Notes: a model not told the origin generated them from the sequence alone. A stretch of 64,000 bases of DNA from Closterium sp. NIES-65 (GCA_948144175.1 CANXME010002303.1:235105-299104); one strand, 5' to 3'. Positions 1 to 12,200 are shown, numbered from the stretch's first letter. Numbers and translations: made by a program.

Positions 1-64
1 ATGCACGTGAGAACGGGTTCAGGGCTAAAGACGGAGCACGCAAGGCGACGGGAGAGTGTCGGAC

Positions 65-485
65 TCACGGTGTCCGCAGCAGAACGAAAACCACTTGCTT
101 GTCGAGGAGGCCGTCGAGGTGGTTGTTCGCAAAAGCGACCGGGGTGGGACGGGCCATCTCTTCACGCGCACGCGCCGGAGTCACGATCGACACCTTGGGG
201 AGCTGCTCGACGGACAGCAGCTCATGACAGAACAGGCTGCACGGAAAGCTAAGGCAACGTCAGCGATAGGTAAACCGAAACATGGCAAACCGAAAATGTT
301 CGACACGACACATACACGACGCCCGCGACCATCATGCTCTCGTCGAGCTCCCCTTTCGGTGCCTCTCTAATCGCATTCAGCTGGTCCTCGTACAACTCCA
401 CCTCGACCCCGCCTGCACTAAGGATGAGGCCGCGTCGAACCGTCGCCTCGTTCATGACGGGTACGGAGGCGGGGCCCGTAGCCAT
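65..485 (-). CDS. Candidate two-exon gene, unknown function
   Basis: A reading frame begins at ATG 483-485 and can be spliced at a good donor (GT GTATGT, exon 316-485) to an acceptor ending GTGCAG (exon 65-236), across a 79-base intron, giving about 113 residues with the order MATGPAS..., VEVELYEDQLNAI, HELLSVEQLPKVSIV, NNHLDGLLDK. The end is either the TGA at 65-67 or a further donor (GTGAGT) overlapping that stop, in which case the gene runs out of the window. I do not recognise the family. Copia B inserted about 100 bases upstream of the ATG, so promoter sequence would now lie beyond 14390. Base composition is less extreme than that of the neighbouring transposons. It could be a chance open frame; splice sites and clean frame are the only support. 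Confidence 0.3.
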
Positions 486-583
486 GTCAGGCCTAGCAGT
501 GGAGAGGGCGGGCGCGCAGGGGAGTTGGGAACTAGCAGGGACTAGGAAGTAGGGAAGTAAGAATCGGAAACAGCAACAAAATG

Positions 584-716
584 TGTCAAACATTATATAT
601 GTTGTGTTAGTTTAGGCTACAATGGGTAAGCCTATAGCGGGTACACAATTCTAGGGTTAGGTACTTGTACTCATTTCACTGCTAGTTCATTTCATTCCTG
701 TTCAGTGATTCCAACA
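584..716 (+). repeat. 5' LTR of copia B
   Basis: 133 bp, TG...CA ends; about four substitutions from the partner at 14257-14389. The first half is AT-rich (TTATATATG) and would hold the promoter. Confidence 0.92.
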
Positions 717-743
717 TGGTATAAAGCATGTCCTTCCTAGGAC
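717..743 (+). promoter_or_regulatory. Primer-binding site and adjoining hairpin of copia B
   Basis: TGGTATAAAGCA directly after the LTR is a decayed form of the initiator-Met tRNA-complementary site TGGTATCAGAGC. It is followed by GTCCT-TCCT-AGGAC (730-743), a five-pair stem with a four-base loop at the same place as in copias A, C, D and G. Confidence 0.6.
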
Positions 744-789
744 CGAAATTTTCTAAGGGCCCACCACTACGTAACTACCTACCTACCTA

Positions 790-896
790 CCTACCTGTGC
801 CCTAGGGCGCCTCGGCGTGTCACGCCCCTAGAGGCCCCTCTTGACGGCCCCGCGCTAGCCCTGTTCAGGCCCCGTCGGCCCCACGCCCGCTCTCCC
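790..896 (+). repeat. Left piece of copia B GC-rich leader array
   Basis: GGCCCCGTCGGCCCC / GCGCTAGCCC units, the same repeat as at 8343-8900, now separated from it by copia A. Confidence 0.7.
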
Positions 897-901
897 TAGC
901 G

Positions 902-1033
902 TGAGAAGAAGCGAACGAGAATGAATGGACTATGAATGAAGTGAGTACAAATATGAAACCCTAATTGGGTTGTACCCCCTATGGGATACCCCACTATAGC
1001 CTACACAAATAAGTAAGCTATAATGTTCTGACA
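902..1033 (-). repeat. 3' LTR of copia A
   Basis: 132 bp, identical by eye to 8206-8337; preceded (element sense) by the purine tract at 1034-1044. Confidence 0.95.
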
Positions 1034-1250
1034 CACCCCCATAGGCAAAGTGGGGGAGAACAAGGGGTCACAAGACCAGTCAAGCAAAGCAAAGCAAAGC
1101 AAAGCTCACGGTGGATCACAAAGTCACCACACATTCCGAGCGCAAGGTCAAGGGCCACAAGGCCAGTTCGCATGCAAGATCATATATAGAGATATACAAG
1201 AGTCAAGCAAGCAAGAGCAAGAGTATATATAGGTCAAGGTACAAGCAAGA
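1034..1250 (-). other. Copia A 3' untranslated region with purine tract
   Basis: Between the Pol stop and the 3' LTR. It ends in the purine tract (plus strand CACCCCCATAG, 1034-1044) that primes plus-strand DNA synthesis in LTR elements. The AGCAAAGCAAAGC run near 1085 and the GGATCACAAAGTCACCACAC block recur at the same place in C, D and G. Confidence 0.75.
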
Positions 1251-4200
1251 TCAAGAAGTGAGCAAGTGAGGCAAGACAAGCACAAGACCCAGCTGCGTGC
1301 ACCAGCGCTGATGATCACAAGGAGCAAGTGCCTTGGTGAAGACATCAGCAGTGTTGGCCTCAGAGGCCACGTACGCAAGTCGCAACTGTCCACGCTGCTG
1401 CAGCTCACAAGCAAGAAAGTAGCGGAGAGCAATGTGCTTTGTCCTGTGCTCCAGTCGCTGCTCTCGACACAAGGCCAGCATGGCCTTGTTGTCTACGTAC
1501 AGGACTGGAGGAGAACGAGGCGGCTCTCCAAGGTCGATCAGCAGGTAGGTGAGCCAGCGAAGCTCCTGAGCAGCCATAGCCCCGGCGTAGATCTCAGCCT
1601 CACAACTGGAGCCGAGAACAGAAGACGAGCGAGTAGCCCGCCACGAGACAGAGCCGGAACCAAGGCCGAAGGTGTAACCCTGTGACGACCGCTGCGTAGC
1701 CTGGTCGTCAGCCCAAGAAGCGTCTGCGTGTCCAGTGAGGACCACTGGACTCCGCCCTCCAAGCACTAGCCCCATGCCCGACGTACTGCACAAGTAGCGC
1801 AACACCCTCTTTGCTGCAGCCATGTGCTCTGGTCGGTGTCTCCCAGGAGCAACATAGCGTGCAAGAATGCTAAGAGGGTATGCAAGGTCAGGTCGTGTGC
1901 AGGTCATCAGGTACATGAGACAGCCAACAAGCTCAGGGTACGGGCCACTCGACTCTACGGACTCATCCGAAGGCAGAGCTGAGAGCGAGTGGCGAGTAGA
2001 CAGAGGAGTGGCCTGAGGCGAGGAGTACGTGAAGCCGAAGCGCTGAAGGACCTGCTGCACCATGTGTGACTGAGTCAGGGTAATGGTGCGGCATGCTCTG
2101 TCCCGGGTGATCTGCAAGCCAAGGTAGCTGCGCAGTTCACCCAGGTCAGTGCACGTGTGTCTCTTCTGCAGCTCGGACTTCACGTGGGCGAGTCCAGCAG
2201 TGTCCGCTATGGCAAAGACCAAGTCGTCGACGTACACGAGGATGTAGAACGGCGGCAGAGAGGTGTCGGTGCGCAGAAACAGCGACGGGTCGGTAGTAGA
2301 AGGAGCAAACCCAAGTGCCGCAAGCGTAGTCCTCAGTGTGTCGTGCCACTCACGTGGAGCCTAGCGGAGACCGTAGACTGGACGCCGGAGACTCCACTGG
2401 GTACCAGGAGGGAAAGACCCAATGAAGCCAGGTGGGCGACGCAGCCAGATCTCCTCGTGCAGGCTGCCCTGCAAGAAAGCTGTGCTGAAGTCGAGAGAGT
2501 GCAGCTCGTAGTCACGGTGAGCAGTAACGTGCAGCAGTACCCGAAGAGTGGTCATCTTCGGGGTGGGGGAGAAGGTCTGAAAGTAGTCAACCCCCTGCCG
2601 CTGACTGAAGCCACGAGCCACGTAACGCGCCTTGAAGACAGGCGGAGAACCTGGCGGTCGCTTCACCCTGAAAATCCACATGCCACTGACGATGTTCGCC
2701 CCAGGTGGGGGAACCGTTTCAACGTAGGTGCCTGTGGACTTCCAGGAAGCCATCTCTGCGTCCATAGCTGCCTGCCACTGAGAGGAGTAGGGACCCTCTA
2801 TCGCCTCCGCGTAAGAGCGCGGAGTCGGGATGTCAAGTGCATCCGGGTCTCCCTCAGGGGCTAGCAATACAGACGCAAGATGAGGTGAAGCGGCGGCCAG
2901 ACACTGGAACTCCTCATGTCTGTCCTTAAGGACGTCCGTGCCTAGGGCACACTCACCCCCGACGGACGGAGGACAGGCAGACTCAGACTCAGCGACAAGA
3001 CTAGCAGCGTAGTCTAGACGACAGCGCGCAGCAAAGTCGACAAGCTCAGTGACAAGGGCAGACACAGCAGAAGACTCGAAGGAATGGTCAGTGACAGCAA
3101 TAGCAAGGAGATGCGTGACAGTGGGACTGGCAGCACGAAGAGAGTCTGAATCCGGGTCGGCAAGAGCAGGAAGAGAGGACTCAGGAGGAGAAGGCAAAGG
3201 GGCACGCAGAGGAGCAGTGGACGGACGCAGAGACATCCGGTGCGTGCCAGGGACAGGGGGAGGACGCTGACGCGAACCGCGACCACTAGTGCGTGCAGGA
3301 CGAACAGGCGACGCAGGACGAGACGCAGGCTCACGACGCTCAGTAAGACCTCCAGTAGGACCAGCGTAGGGAGAAGGAGCAGGCAAAGGGGAGGCAGGCT
3401 GTAGCTGTGACTGGGACTGGACAGGCTGTGGACCCTCTAAGGGAGGCGGAGGAGGACCAGGAGAAGGTGTAAGACCAAGAACCTGCTGCAGGAGTAGAAC
3501 GAAGTACGGTCGGGGCCGCGTGGCGACGCCAGAAACAGCAGGGACAGCACCACTAACCCCAGCAGGAGTACCCGCTCCAGCAGCACCTCTAGCAGCACCT
3601 CCAGCAGCACTAGCAGCAGCTCCAGAACCCCCAGCAGCACCAGGAGCACTGCCAGTCGGACCGCCAGCAGTAGTCTCAGCGCCAACACCCTCAGTAGCAC
3701 CAGCTCCAGGAGAACCCTCAGGCCCAGCAGCTCTAGCACCCACAGCACGAGCACCTCAGGGACGCGCTGCAGCAGCACCCTCTGCAGCCGAAGAACCTCC
3801 AGCACCAGCAGCACGCCTCCAGCGCCGGGCAAACCACTCACGCAGCTCCTGTGGGGAGAGTGGCTCTCGGCGAGACGAAGCACCTCCAGGCGGAGAACCT
3901 CCAGGCGAAGAACCTCCAGGCTCAGCACCCTGAGGCAAAGCACCTCCAGGCGGAGCACCCCTAGTCTCAGCACCCCCAGGCTCAGCACCCCCAGACTCAG
4001 TACCCCCAGGCTCAGCACCCCCATGCTCAGCACCCCCAGGCTCAGCACCTCCAGACTCCGCACCCCCATGCTCAGCACCCCCAGGCTCAGCACCTCCAGA
4101 CTCCGCACCCCCAGGCTCAGCACCCCCAGGCTCAACTCCCGCAGCAGCACCAGAGTCACCAGTGACCTCGACAGGCTCGACCGCGTCTACCTGGGACACA

Positions 4201-6156
4201 CCTGAAGGGGCAGGACCCTGAGGGGGGAGGGGGTCTACCGGGGGGGGACCTGGTACCAAGAAGAGCGGAGGCGGGGGGAGGGACGGAGTGCGGTAGGGGA
4301 AGAGGCGGTAGTAGGGCACCGACACGTCGAACGTGACGTCCTGGGAGGACAGAACACGTCGAGAGGTGGGGTGGTAGAACTGCCACGCAGGGGCGTCGAG
4401 GGGGAACCCCAGGAAGACGCAGGGAGCAGCGCGAGGGGACAGCTTGTCCGCAGACAAGTCGCGGACAAACGCCCGAGATCCCCAGACCCGGAACGCCGAC
4501 GCATCGCCAACCTTCCCCGTCCACAGAAGGGTTGGGGAGGTCTCCGGCCTGGAGACCCTGGGGTGGAGGTTGATCTGATGCGCCGCGTACCTGACCGCAA
4601 ACGGCCACAGAAAATGGGGGGCACCCGCATGCATCATAGACGTATGAGCGACGTCCATGACCATGCCAATGCGGCGCTCAGCAATCCCATTTTGCTGCGG
4701 TGAGTCCGGAAGCGTGAAGGTCTGGCGGATGCCTCGCTCACGACAGAAGGCACGCAGAAGGCCAGAGGAGAACTCTCCGCCTCTGTCCGAGTGCAGACGC
4801 AACACACGAAAGTCCGAGCCAAAGCTCTGCCTGAGCTGGAGACGAGCTGCGCGGATCCAGTCGATTAGCACCTCAGTGACATCACCCTTGCTGCGCAAGG
4901 GGAAGACTGTGGTGTAACGCGAGTAGTCGTCAACCACCAACAGGAAGTAGCACTCGTGACCGAGTCCACGGACGCGGGCAGGGCCCCACACGTCCATGTG
5001 AAGCGTCTGCAACGGAGCCTCTGTCGGAGGAAACTGGGAGGAGTGAGGGGCAGCACGCTGGCGCCCCTCGACGCAGGGGACACAGGCAGGGCCAGGGCCC
5101 TGAGGAAGGGGAGGGAGGGACCGGGGGAGACCAGACACAAGAAGACGGGAGGCCATGCCTCTGAGCCGAAGCAGAGAGGGGTGACCAAGGCGGTGGTGCC
5201 AGAGGAGAGTCTCGTGAGACAGACGGCGACACGAACAGGGGGCAGACTCAGGACCAGACCTGGACGCTGCAGCAAACACCTGACCAGACAAAGGGACTCT
5301 ACCAGACTCAGCACCGGGAGGAGAAGCAGTGGTCAGTGTGTACAGGCTCGACCCTGGCTGACGTGTAAACGTAGCTAGGTGGCGACCTGTGCTAGCCTCT
5401 GTGCAGTGTGTCACCCGCTGACGAGCAGGAGTGAACTGGTGGACACCCCCATCCTGTAGGTCAGCACCACTCACCAGGTTCGTAGAGAACGAGGGGAGGT
5501 AGAGACCAGTCAGGGTGCCAGAGGGAGCCGCCGGACACGGGAGGACTGTGGAGAAACGAGCCAGGACAGGACCCCCAGAGGGGTCAGCCAAGGACACCGC
5601 AGCCGGCCGACTAAGCGGCGTGAGAGTGGTGCGGTCCCGAAAGAAGGAGCGAGAAGCCCCAGAGTCAAGGGTGAAGGTGAGGGAGGCCGAAGCCGACGTA
5701 GTACCTGAGAGCGCAGACTCACCAGTACCTGAGGACGCAGACACACTAGCACCAAGATCAGCAGCGTCGCAAGCACCTAGGGCAGCAGTCGCACCAGTAC
5801 CTAGAGCAGCAGACTCAATGCCCGGATCGGGCGGGAAACACCGGTAACAGTCACCCTCATCACTAGCAGACACAGCATACATGGCAGCAAGAATAGCATC
5901 AAAGTCAAGATCAAAGATAGCTACACCAGCCCTAGACAGCTCTCCCCAGCGGGGGATCTCAGAGGCCTCCGGAAACTCTTGGCGCCAAGCGTCGGTCAAG
6001 CGGGCAAAGCAGCGGCGGGCGGTGTGGGTGCCCCCACACTGCTCATCCGCACGGTTGCCGGTGCGAAGGACGTAGGTGCAGGGACCGAACGCCCCACCAC
6101 GCTGACGCTGGGAGTACCACTCACGGAGCTGCTGAGGGGTGAGGACGTCGCGAGAG

Positions 6157-6188
<32 letters not shown>

Positions 6189-7244
6189 CTGCTGCTGGCG
6201 CTGACTACCTCCTGTGGTGCTCCGCTGGGACGAGCCACTCCGACCACCTCCACCACCGCCACCTCCGCCTCCGCCGCCACCGCCGCCACCGCCACCCTCG
6301 CCCCCGCCGCTCCCACCGCCACCACCACCACCACCTCCGCCTCCACCGCCGCCACTAGTACCTCCACTCCCGCCACCACCTCCACTGCCACCCCCACTCC
6401 CCCCGCCGCCTCCACCGCCTCCGCCACCGCCCCCGCTAGCTCCACCCGCTCCCTTGCCCCCTTTGCCCCTGCCAGGGCGGCGCCTACCGCTGGGGGCAGA
6501 GGCCGCACCGACCGACTCCAAACCAATGAGGTCGGCCGCAGCAGCAGAGGCGACAGAGGGAAGTAGGGGGGAAGGAGAACACCCCTCAAAGATGGGGGTG
6601 CGAGGGTCACCACGAGAGGCCCCTACAGCGACGATACTCTTCTGAGCCGCTAGTAGGGACTTCTCAAGGAGGTCGACAGTGAGGGTGGTGGGACAGATAG
6701 AGAGAAACTGGTCCCTAACGGCACGAAGGGACTCAGGGAGACGGGTGACTAGAAAGTAGAGAGTGATGTACATGGGAGGAGGGTTTGCGGCGCGGAACTC
6801 AGCAGGAAGCGCAGCGCGGTAGCGAGTGTCACTAGCGCGGAGGTGGGTAAAGAGGTCAGCGACTGTGGGAAAGGCAGCGAGGTCAGGGAAGAGGAACGGT
6901 AGCATGAGGCGGCTCAGCGTAGCGGAGGAAGGGGAGGAGTAGCGCGCAACTACAGCGTCGTACAAGGCCTGAGCGGTCTTGCACTGACTAAAGTGTGCAC
7001 GCTCGGAGGAAGGGAGGTGGCGACGCACAGCAAGACGTGCAGCAGCATCGCGCGTGGCCCACTTGGAGCGAACAGAGGGGTCAGCATCAGCAGGAGGGGC
7101 AGGGACAGCGCCAGAGACAAAGTCAAAGAGAGAAACCTCATCGATCGCATCGCACAGTAAGTACAGCTGCAGGTCCTCGACCCAGACTGCAAAGTCAACG
7201 GCGCGACCCTCAGCGTCAAAAGACAGGACACTGGGGGTGGCCAT
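1251..7244 (-). pseudogene. Gag-Pol polyprotein of copia A, two internal stops
   Basis: One frame from ATG (7242-7244) to the stop at 1251-1253. In order: Gag (about 7244-6600); a Gly-rich linker (6480-6240) and poly-Gln; a Cys-His motif of unusual spacing CX13CX3HX4C near 6090-6020; protease with LDSGAS near 5680; integrase with HHRLGHP near 5195, CX2C near 5080 and the catalytic set in HMDVWGP, HSDRGGEF and SPQQNGIAER (about 5000-4680); a PGGAE-repeat linker (about 4150-3900); RT with YVDDL near 2230; RNase H to the C-terminus (DVFTKAL near 1345). TGA at 3756-3758 and TAG at 2361-2363 interrupt the frame; relatives have Gly- or Glu-type and Gln codons there. A continuous N-terminal extension is open upstream to 7589 through the leader, probably by chance. 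The protein family is certain; activity is doubtful. Confidence 0.9.
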
Positions 7245-7379
7245 TATAGCAGCTGACAGTCTCACCGGGCGGGAAGGGTCGGGTAGCTCAGGAGTAAAGC
7301 CACACAGCAGCACAGCAGCTACGGCGGCCCAGGAGCAGCAGCAGCCCTCACAGGAATAGGAGGCCGACGCCTCAGGCTG

Positions 7380-8150
7380 CTCGGGCGGCTCGGGCGGCTC
7401 GGGCGACTCGGGCGGCTCGGGCGGCTCGGGCGGCTCGGGCGGCTCGGGCGGCTCGGGCGGCTCGGGCGGCGCGGGCGTCTTGCGGGCGACAGCACGGGCG
7501 GCTGGGGCGGCTCGCGAGTGGCTCACGGGCGGCTGGGGCGGCTCGCGGGCGGCGCACGGGCGGCTGACGGGCGGCTGGGGCGGCTGCACGGGCGGCTCGA
7601 GGGCGGCGTCGGCTGCTCACGGGCGGCGTCGGCGGCGACGGCAGCGTCAGCGGCTCACGGGCGGCGTCGGCAGCGTCGGCGGCGTCGGCGGCTCACGGGT
7701 GACGTCGGCGGCGTCGGCGGTGCACGGGCGGCGTCGGCGGCGTCGGCGGCGTCGGCGTCGTGGGCGGCTCGCGGGCGGGCGGCTCACGGGCGGCGGCTCA
7801 CCGGCGAGCGGCTCACGGGCGGCGGCTCACGGGCGGCGGCTCACGGGCGGCGGCGTCACGGGCGGTGGCGCACCAGCGGCGGTTGACGGGCGGCTGCGCT
7901 GACGGGCGGCGCTGACGGGCGGTGCTCACGGGCGGCGCTCACGGGCGGCGCTCACGGGCGGCGGCGCACGGGCGGCAGCGCACGGACAGGCCGCGGGCGG
8001 CGAAAGGGCGCTAGGGCGGGCGCCAGGCGCTAGGACGCTAGGGCAGGCGCTCGGGCGGGCGCTAAGGCGGCCGCTAGGGCGGGCGCTAGGGCGCTAGGGC
8101 GGGCGCTAGGGTAGGCGCTAGGGCGCAAGGCGCTAGGGCAGAAAAAAAAA
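7380..8150 (-). repeat. GC-rich minisatellite leader of copia A
   Basis: Runs of GGGCGGCTC- and GGCGCTAGGGC-type units fill the space between primer-binding site and Gag start. Other copies of the family have different units in the same position. Open frames here are low-complexity translations, not genes. Confidence 0.8.
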
Positions 8151-8175
8151 TTTTAAGTGGTGGGCCCTAAGCACA

Positions 8176-8205
8176 GTTCCCACAGGGGAACCTGCTCTGA
8201 TTCCA
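8176..8205 (-). promoter_or_regulatory. Primer-binding site and hairpin of copia A
   Basis: Minus strand TGGAATCAGAGCAGG (8191-8205) sits against the 5' LTR and matches the initiator-Met tRNA 3' end with one change. It runs into GTTCCC-CTGT-GGGAAC (8176-8191), a six-pair stem with four-base loop. Confidence 0.8.
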
Positions 8206-8337
8206 TGAGAAGAAGCGAACGAGAATGAATGGACTATGAATGAAGTGAGTACAAATATGAAACCCTAATTGGGTTGTACCCCCTATGGGATACCCCACTA
8301 TAGCCTACACAAATAAGTAAGCTATAATGTTCTGACA
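8206..8337 (-). repeat. 5' LTR of copia A
   Basis: 132 bp partner of 902-1033, followed on the right by the TAGCG target duplication. Confidence 0.95.
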
Positions 8338-8342
8338 TAGCG

Positions 8343-8900
8343 GCCCCGTTCAGGCCCCGTCGGCCCCTTTAAGGCCCCGTTCAGGCCCCGCGCTAGCCCC
8401 GTTCAGGCCCCGTCAGCCCCGTTTCAGGCCTCGTCGGCCCCGCGCTAGCCCCTCTCAGGCCCCGTCGGCCCGCGCTAGCCCCGTTTCAGGGCCCGTCGGC
8501 CCCGTTTCAGGCCCCGTCGGCCCCGCGCTAGCCCCTCTCAGGCCCTGTCGGCCCGCGCTAGCCCCGTTTCAGGCCCCGTTGGCCCCGTTTCAGGCCCCGT
8601 CGGCCCCGCGCTAGCCCCTCTTAGGCCCCGCCGGCCCGCGCTAGCCCCGTTTCAGGCCCCGTCGGCCCCGCGCTAGCCCCTCTCAGGCCCCGTCGGCCCC
8701 GCGCTAGCCCCATTCAGGCCCCGATCGGGCCCTCGCTAGCCCCGTTTCAGGCCCCGTCGGCCCCGTTTCAGGCCCCGTCGGCCCTGCGCTAGCCCCGTTC
8801 AGGCCCCGTCGGCCCCTTGCTAGCCCCGTCAAGGCCCCGTTTGGCCCCGCGCTAGCCCCGCTCAGGCCCCGATCGGCCCCGCGCTTGCCCCTCTGGGGCC
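8343..8900 (+). repeat. GC-rich minisatellite leader of copia B
   Basis: About twenty imperfect units of AGGCCCCGTCGGCCCC and GCGCTAGCCCC. It lies between B's primer-binding site and Gag ATG and is split by copia A. Confidence 0.8.
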
Positions 8901-9203
8901 CCAACCGGCCCCGTGCCGACCTCGCCGACCCGTGCCCACCACCTAGAGGCCCCGGGCGGCCCGTTCCCGCCGCAGCACAAGAGGGAGAGCGGGCGGCCCG
9001 TCCCCGCCGTGACCCGAGCTGCGCGACCCGAGCCGCGCGCCCCGAGCCGAGCCGCGCGCCCCGAGCCGAGCCGCGCGCCCTGAACCGAGCCGCGCCACCC
9101 AGCCGAGCCGCGACCCGACCTGAACCGAGCCGCGCCGCCCTGCCCAACCTGGTTCGTCCTACCTGCTTCTCCTACTACTACTGCTGCTATTTCTACTGTT
9201 CCC

Positions 9204-12200
9204 ATGGCTAGCCCACAGGTTCTCGTGTTCGATGCAGAGGGCCGCCCTATGAAGTTTGACACGTGGCTCGATGACTTGCACCTCTACCTACAGCTCACAG
9301 CCAAGGATGACATCTCACTGTACGATCACGCCCTAGGCCATGTCACTGCCCCTGCTGCTACTGCTGACAGCACTGCTCGCTCACAGTGGCAGACTCGTGA
9401 TGCCCACGCTCGCTTCGCCATTCGCAACTCCCTGCCGATAGACGAACGCGAGCACTTTGGTCAGCACAAGACTGCACAGGCACTGTACACAGCTGTAGTT
9501 GCTCGCTACTCCTCACCTGCCTCTCCCGCACTAGGCCGTCTCTCCCTCCCCTACCTGTATCCCGACCTGGCCTCCTTTCACACAATCGGTGACCTCATCA
9601 CGCACCTCCGTACTAGTGAGGCCCGCTTCCGTGCCGCCATGCCTGCTGAGTTCCTTGCCACGCACCCCCCTCCACTCTGGCTCACTCTCTACCACCTAGT
9701 CACCCGCCTCCCTGACACACTGCGTGCTGTCAGGGACCACTTCCTAGCTCGTTGCCCCACTGAGGTCACCATTGCCCTCCTTGAGAAGGAGCTACTTGCA
9801 GCTAAGACTAGCATAGTTGCTGTAGGTGCCTCTCGTGGCGACCCCCGTACCCCGTTCTTTGAGGGGTGTTCTCCTTCCCCCCTTCTTCCCTCTGTCGCCT
9901 CTGCTGCTGCTGTCGACCTGGTACTGAGAAGGTCGGCGCTGCGTCTGCCTCGAGGGGACACCGCAGCGGCAAGGGCAAAGGGGGCAAGGGTGGTGGCGGT
10001 GACGGCGGGGGAGGCGGCGGTGGGGGCGGTGGAGGTAGTGGGGGTGGTGGCTCGGCTGGAGGGGCGAGTGGTAGCGGTGGGGGTGGTGGCGGCAGCGGCG
10101 GGGGAGGTGGCAGGAGTGGAGGCGACGGTTGGGGTGGCGGTGGACGAGGCGGCGGCAGGGGTTGGGGTGGTCGAGGAGGTGGCAGCAGTGGTGGTGGCCG
10201 TGGAGGCACTGGCGGTGGCCAGGGCCAGCAGCACACTCCCTCGCCCCAGGAGGTCCGTGAGTGGTACTCTCAGCACGGGGGTGGGGGTGGTCTTAGCTGC
10301 ACGTACGTCATTCGCACTGGTGACCGCACTGGTCAGCAGTGTGGACGACCGCACGCCACACAGCGCTGCTTCTCTCGTCTCGACGACGCTTGGCGTGTTC
10401 AGTTCTCTCAGGCCACTGAGCTGCCCCGCTGGCTTGATCTCCTGAAGAAGGGGATTGATATCTATGCTCTAGACTTTGATGCTATTCTATCTGCCATGTA
10501 TGTGATGTCTACTAGTGGAGAGGGTGCTGAGTACTTGTGTGTGCCGCCCGACCCGGGCATTAGGGCCAGTGCGTCTGCCGCTCCACGTACTCGCGTGTCG
10601 GCTACCCCAGGTGCTGTTGAGGCTGCTGCTCTAGGTGCTCGTGTGTCTCCCCCCCTTGGTACTGCGTCGACTGCCGCACTGCACACCTTCACACTGGACT
10701 CAGGTGCTTCTCGCTGCTTCTTTCGTGACCGCACTGCCCTTGAGCCGCTTGCTCGGCCAGTTGCTGTCTCCCTTGCTGACCCCTCTGGGGGTCCGGTCAT
10801 TGCGACCCCGTCCACTGTCCTTCCGTGCCCTGCGGTCCCGTCGGGCACACTGTCAGGTCTCCACCTCCCCTCGTTCTCTACGAACTTGGTGGCAGAATGT
10901 GCACTCCAGGACGGGGGTGTTCACCAGTTCACCCCTGCCTACGAGCGCGTGACACACTGCACGTGTGCTCGTACGGGCCGTCACTTGGCTACCTTCACTC
11001 GGCAGCCGGGGTCGGACCTGTACACACTGACTACTGAGTCCCCTCAGGTTGCTGCGACTGCGTCCGCGTCCGCGTCAGGTCAGCTGTCCGCCCCCTGCTC
11101 GTGTCGCTCTTTGGCACACGAGACTGTCCTCTGGCACCACCGCCTTGGCCACCCGTCTGTGCAGCGGCTTCGTGCCATGCACTCCCGGTACCTTGTCTCT
11201 GGCCTGCCCAGGGTCCTTCCTGCCCTCCCACCCTTGCCTGCTCCTACCTCTCTCCCCTGTGTCCAGGGACTGCAGCGCGCCGCTCCTCACTCCTCCTCGT
11301 TCCCCCCGACGACTGCTCCCTTGCAGACACTCCACATGGACGTGTGGGGCCCAGCCCGCGTCCGTGGTCAGGGTCAGGAGAGGTACTTCCTGATAGTTGT
11401 TGACGACTACTCGCGCTACACCTCGGTCTTCCCCTTGCGCACCAAGGGTGAGGTCCCTGATGTCTTGATCCCTTGGATCCGCAGAGCCCGTCTCCAGCTC
11501 AGCGAGCGTTTTCACTCGGACTTTCCTGTCCTGCGCTTGCACTCTGACAGAGGTGGTGAGTTCTCCTCCGACCTCTTGGCAGCCTACTGTGCTGAGCACG
11601 GCATTGAGCAGACGTTCACGCTTCCGGCTTCTCCACAGCAGAATGGGGTTGCGGAGCGCCGCATTGGCCTGGTCATGGAGGTCGCCCGTACCTCCTTGAT
11701 CCATGCGGCTGCCCCCCCACTTTCTGTGGCCGTTTGCGGTCCGGTACGCTGCGCATCAGCTCAACCTCTGGCCCCGTGTCTCCTTGCCGGAGACCTCGCC
11801 CACGCTGCTGTGGACGGGGGAGGTTGGCGATGCGTTGCGTTTCCGGGTCTGGGGGTCTCGAGATTTTGTCCGCGATTCGTCTGCGCACAAGCTCTCCTCC
11901 CGTGCTGTTCCCTGCGTCTTCCTCGGCTTTGTCCCGGACGCGTCTGGTTGGCAGTTTTACCACGCCACCTCGCGTCGAGTCTTGCCCTCCCAGGATGTCA
12001 CTTTTGACGAGTCCGTCCCCTACTACCGCCTCTTCCCCTACCGCACTGCCCCGCTCCCCCCCCCGCCTCTCTTCCTCGCGCCAGGTGCTGCTGTTGCAGA
12101 CCCCCTCCCCCCTCAGGGTGCCGCTCCCTCAGGTGTGTCTCAGGTAGACCCGGTTGAGCTTGTTGAGGTAGCTGTCGACTCTCGTCCTGCTGGGGGTGCT

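Larger units (their letters stand above)
902..8337 (-). mobile_element. Complete copia LTR retrotransposon A, nested in copia B
   Basis: The two 132-bp LTRs (902-1033, 8206-8337) read as identical, start TGAGAAG and end TTCTGACA on the plus strand, and are flanked by TAGCG on both sides (897-901, 8338-8342). Gag-pol is on the minus strand, so the 5' LTR is the right-hand one; next to it is a primer-binding site (TGGAATCAGAGCAGG) and a hairpin, and the purine tract CTATGGGGGTG abuts the left LTR. Identical LTRs and intact TSD point to recent insertion. It landed in the GC-rich leader of copia B. Gag-pol stays in one frame from 7244 to 1251 but has two internal stops. Confidence 0.95.

Noticed and set aside
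7372-7902. Open frames through the copia A leader
   Set aside because: GC-rich repeats lack stops in several frames on both strands at once.
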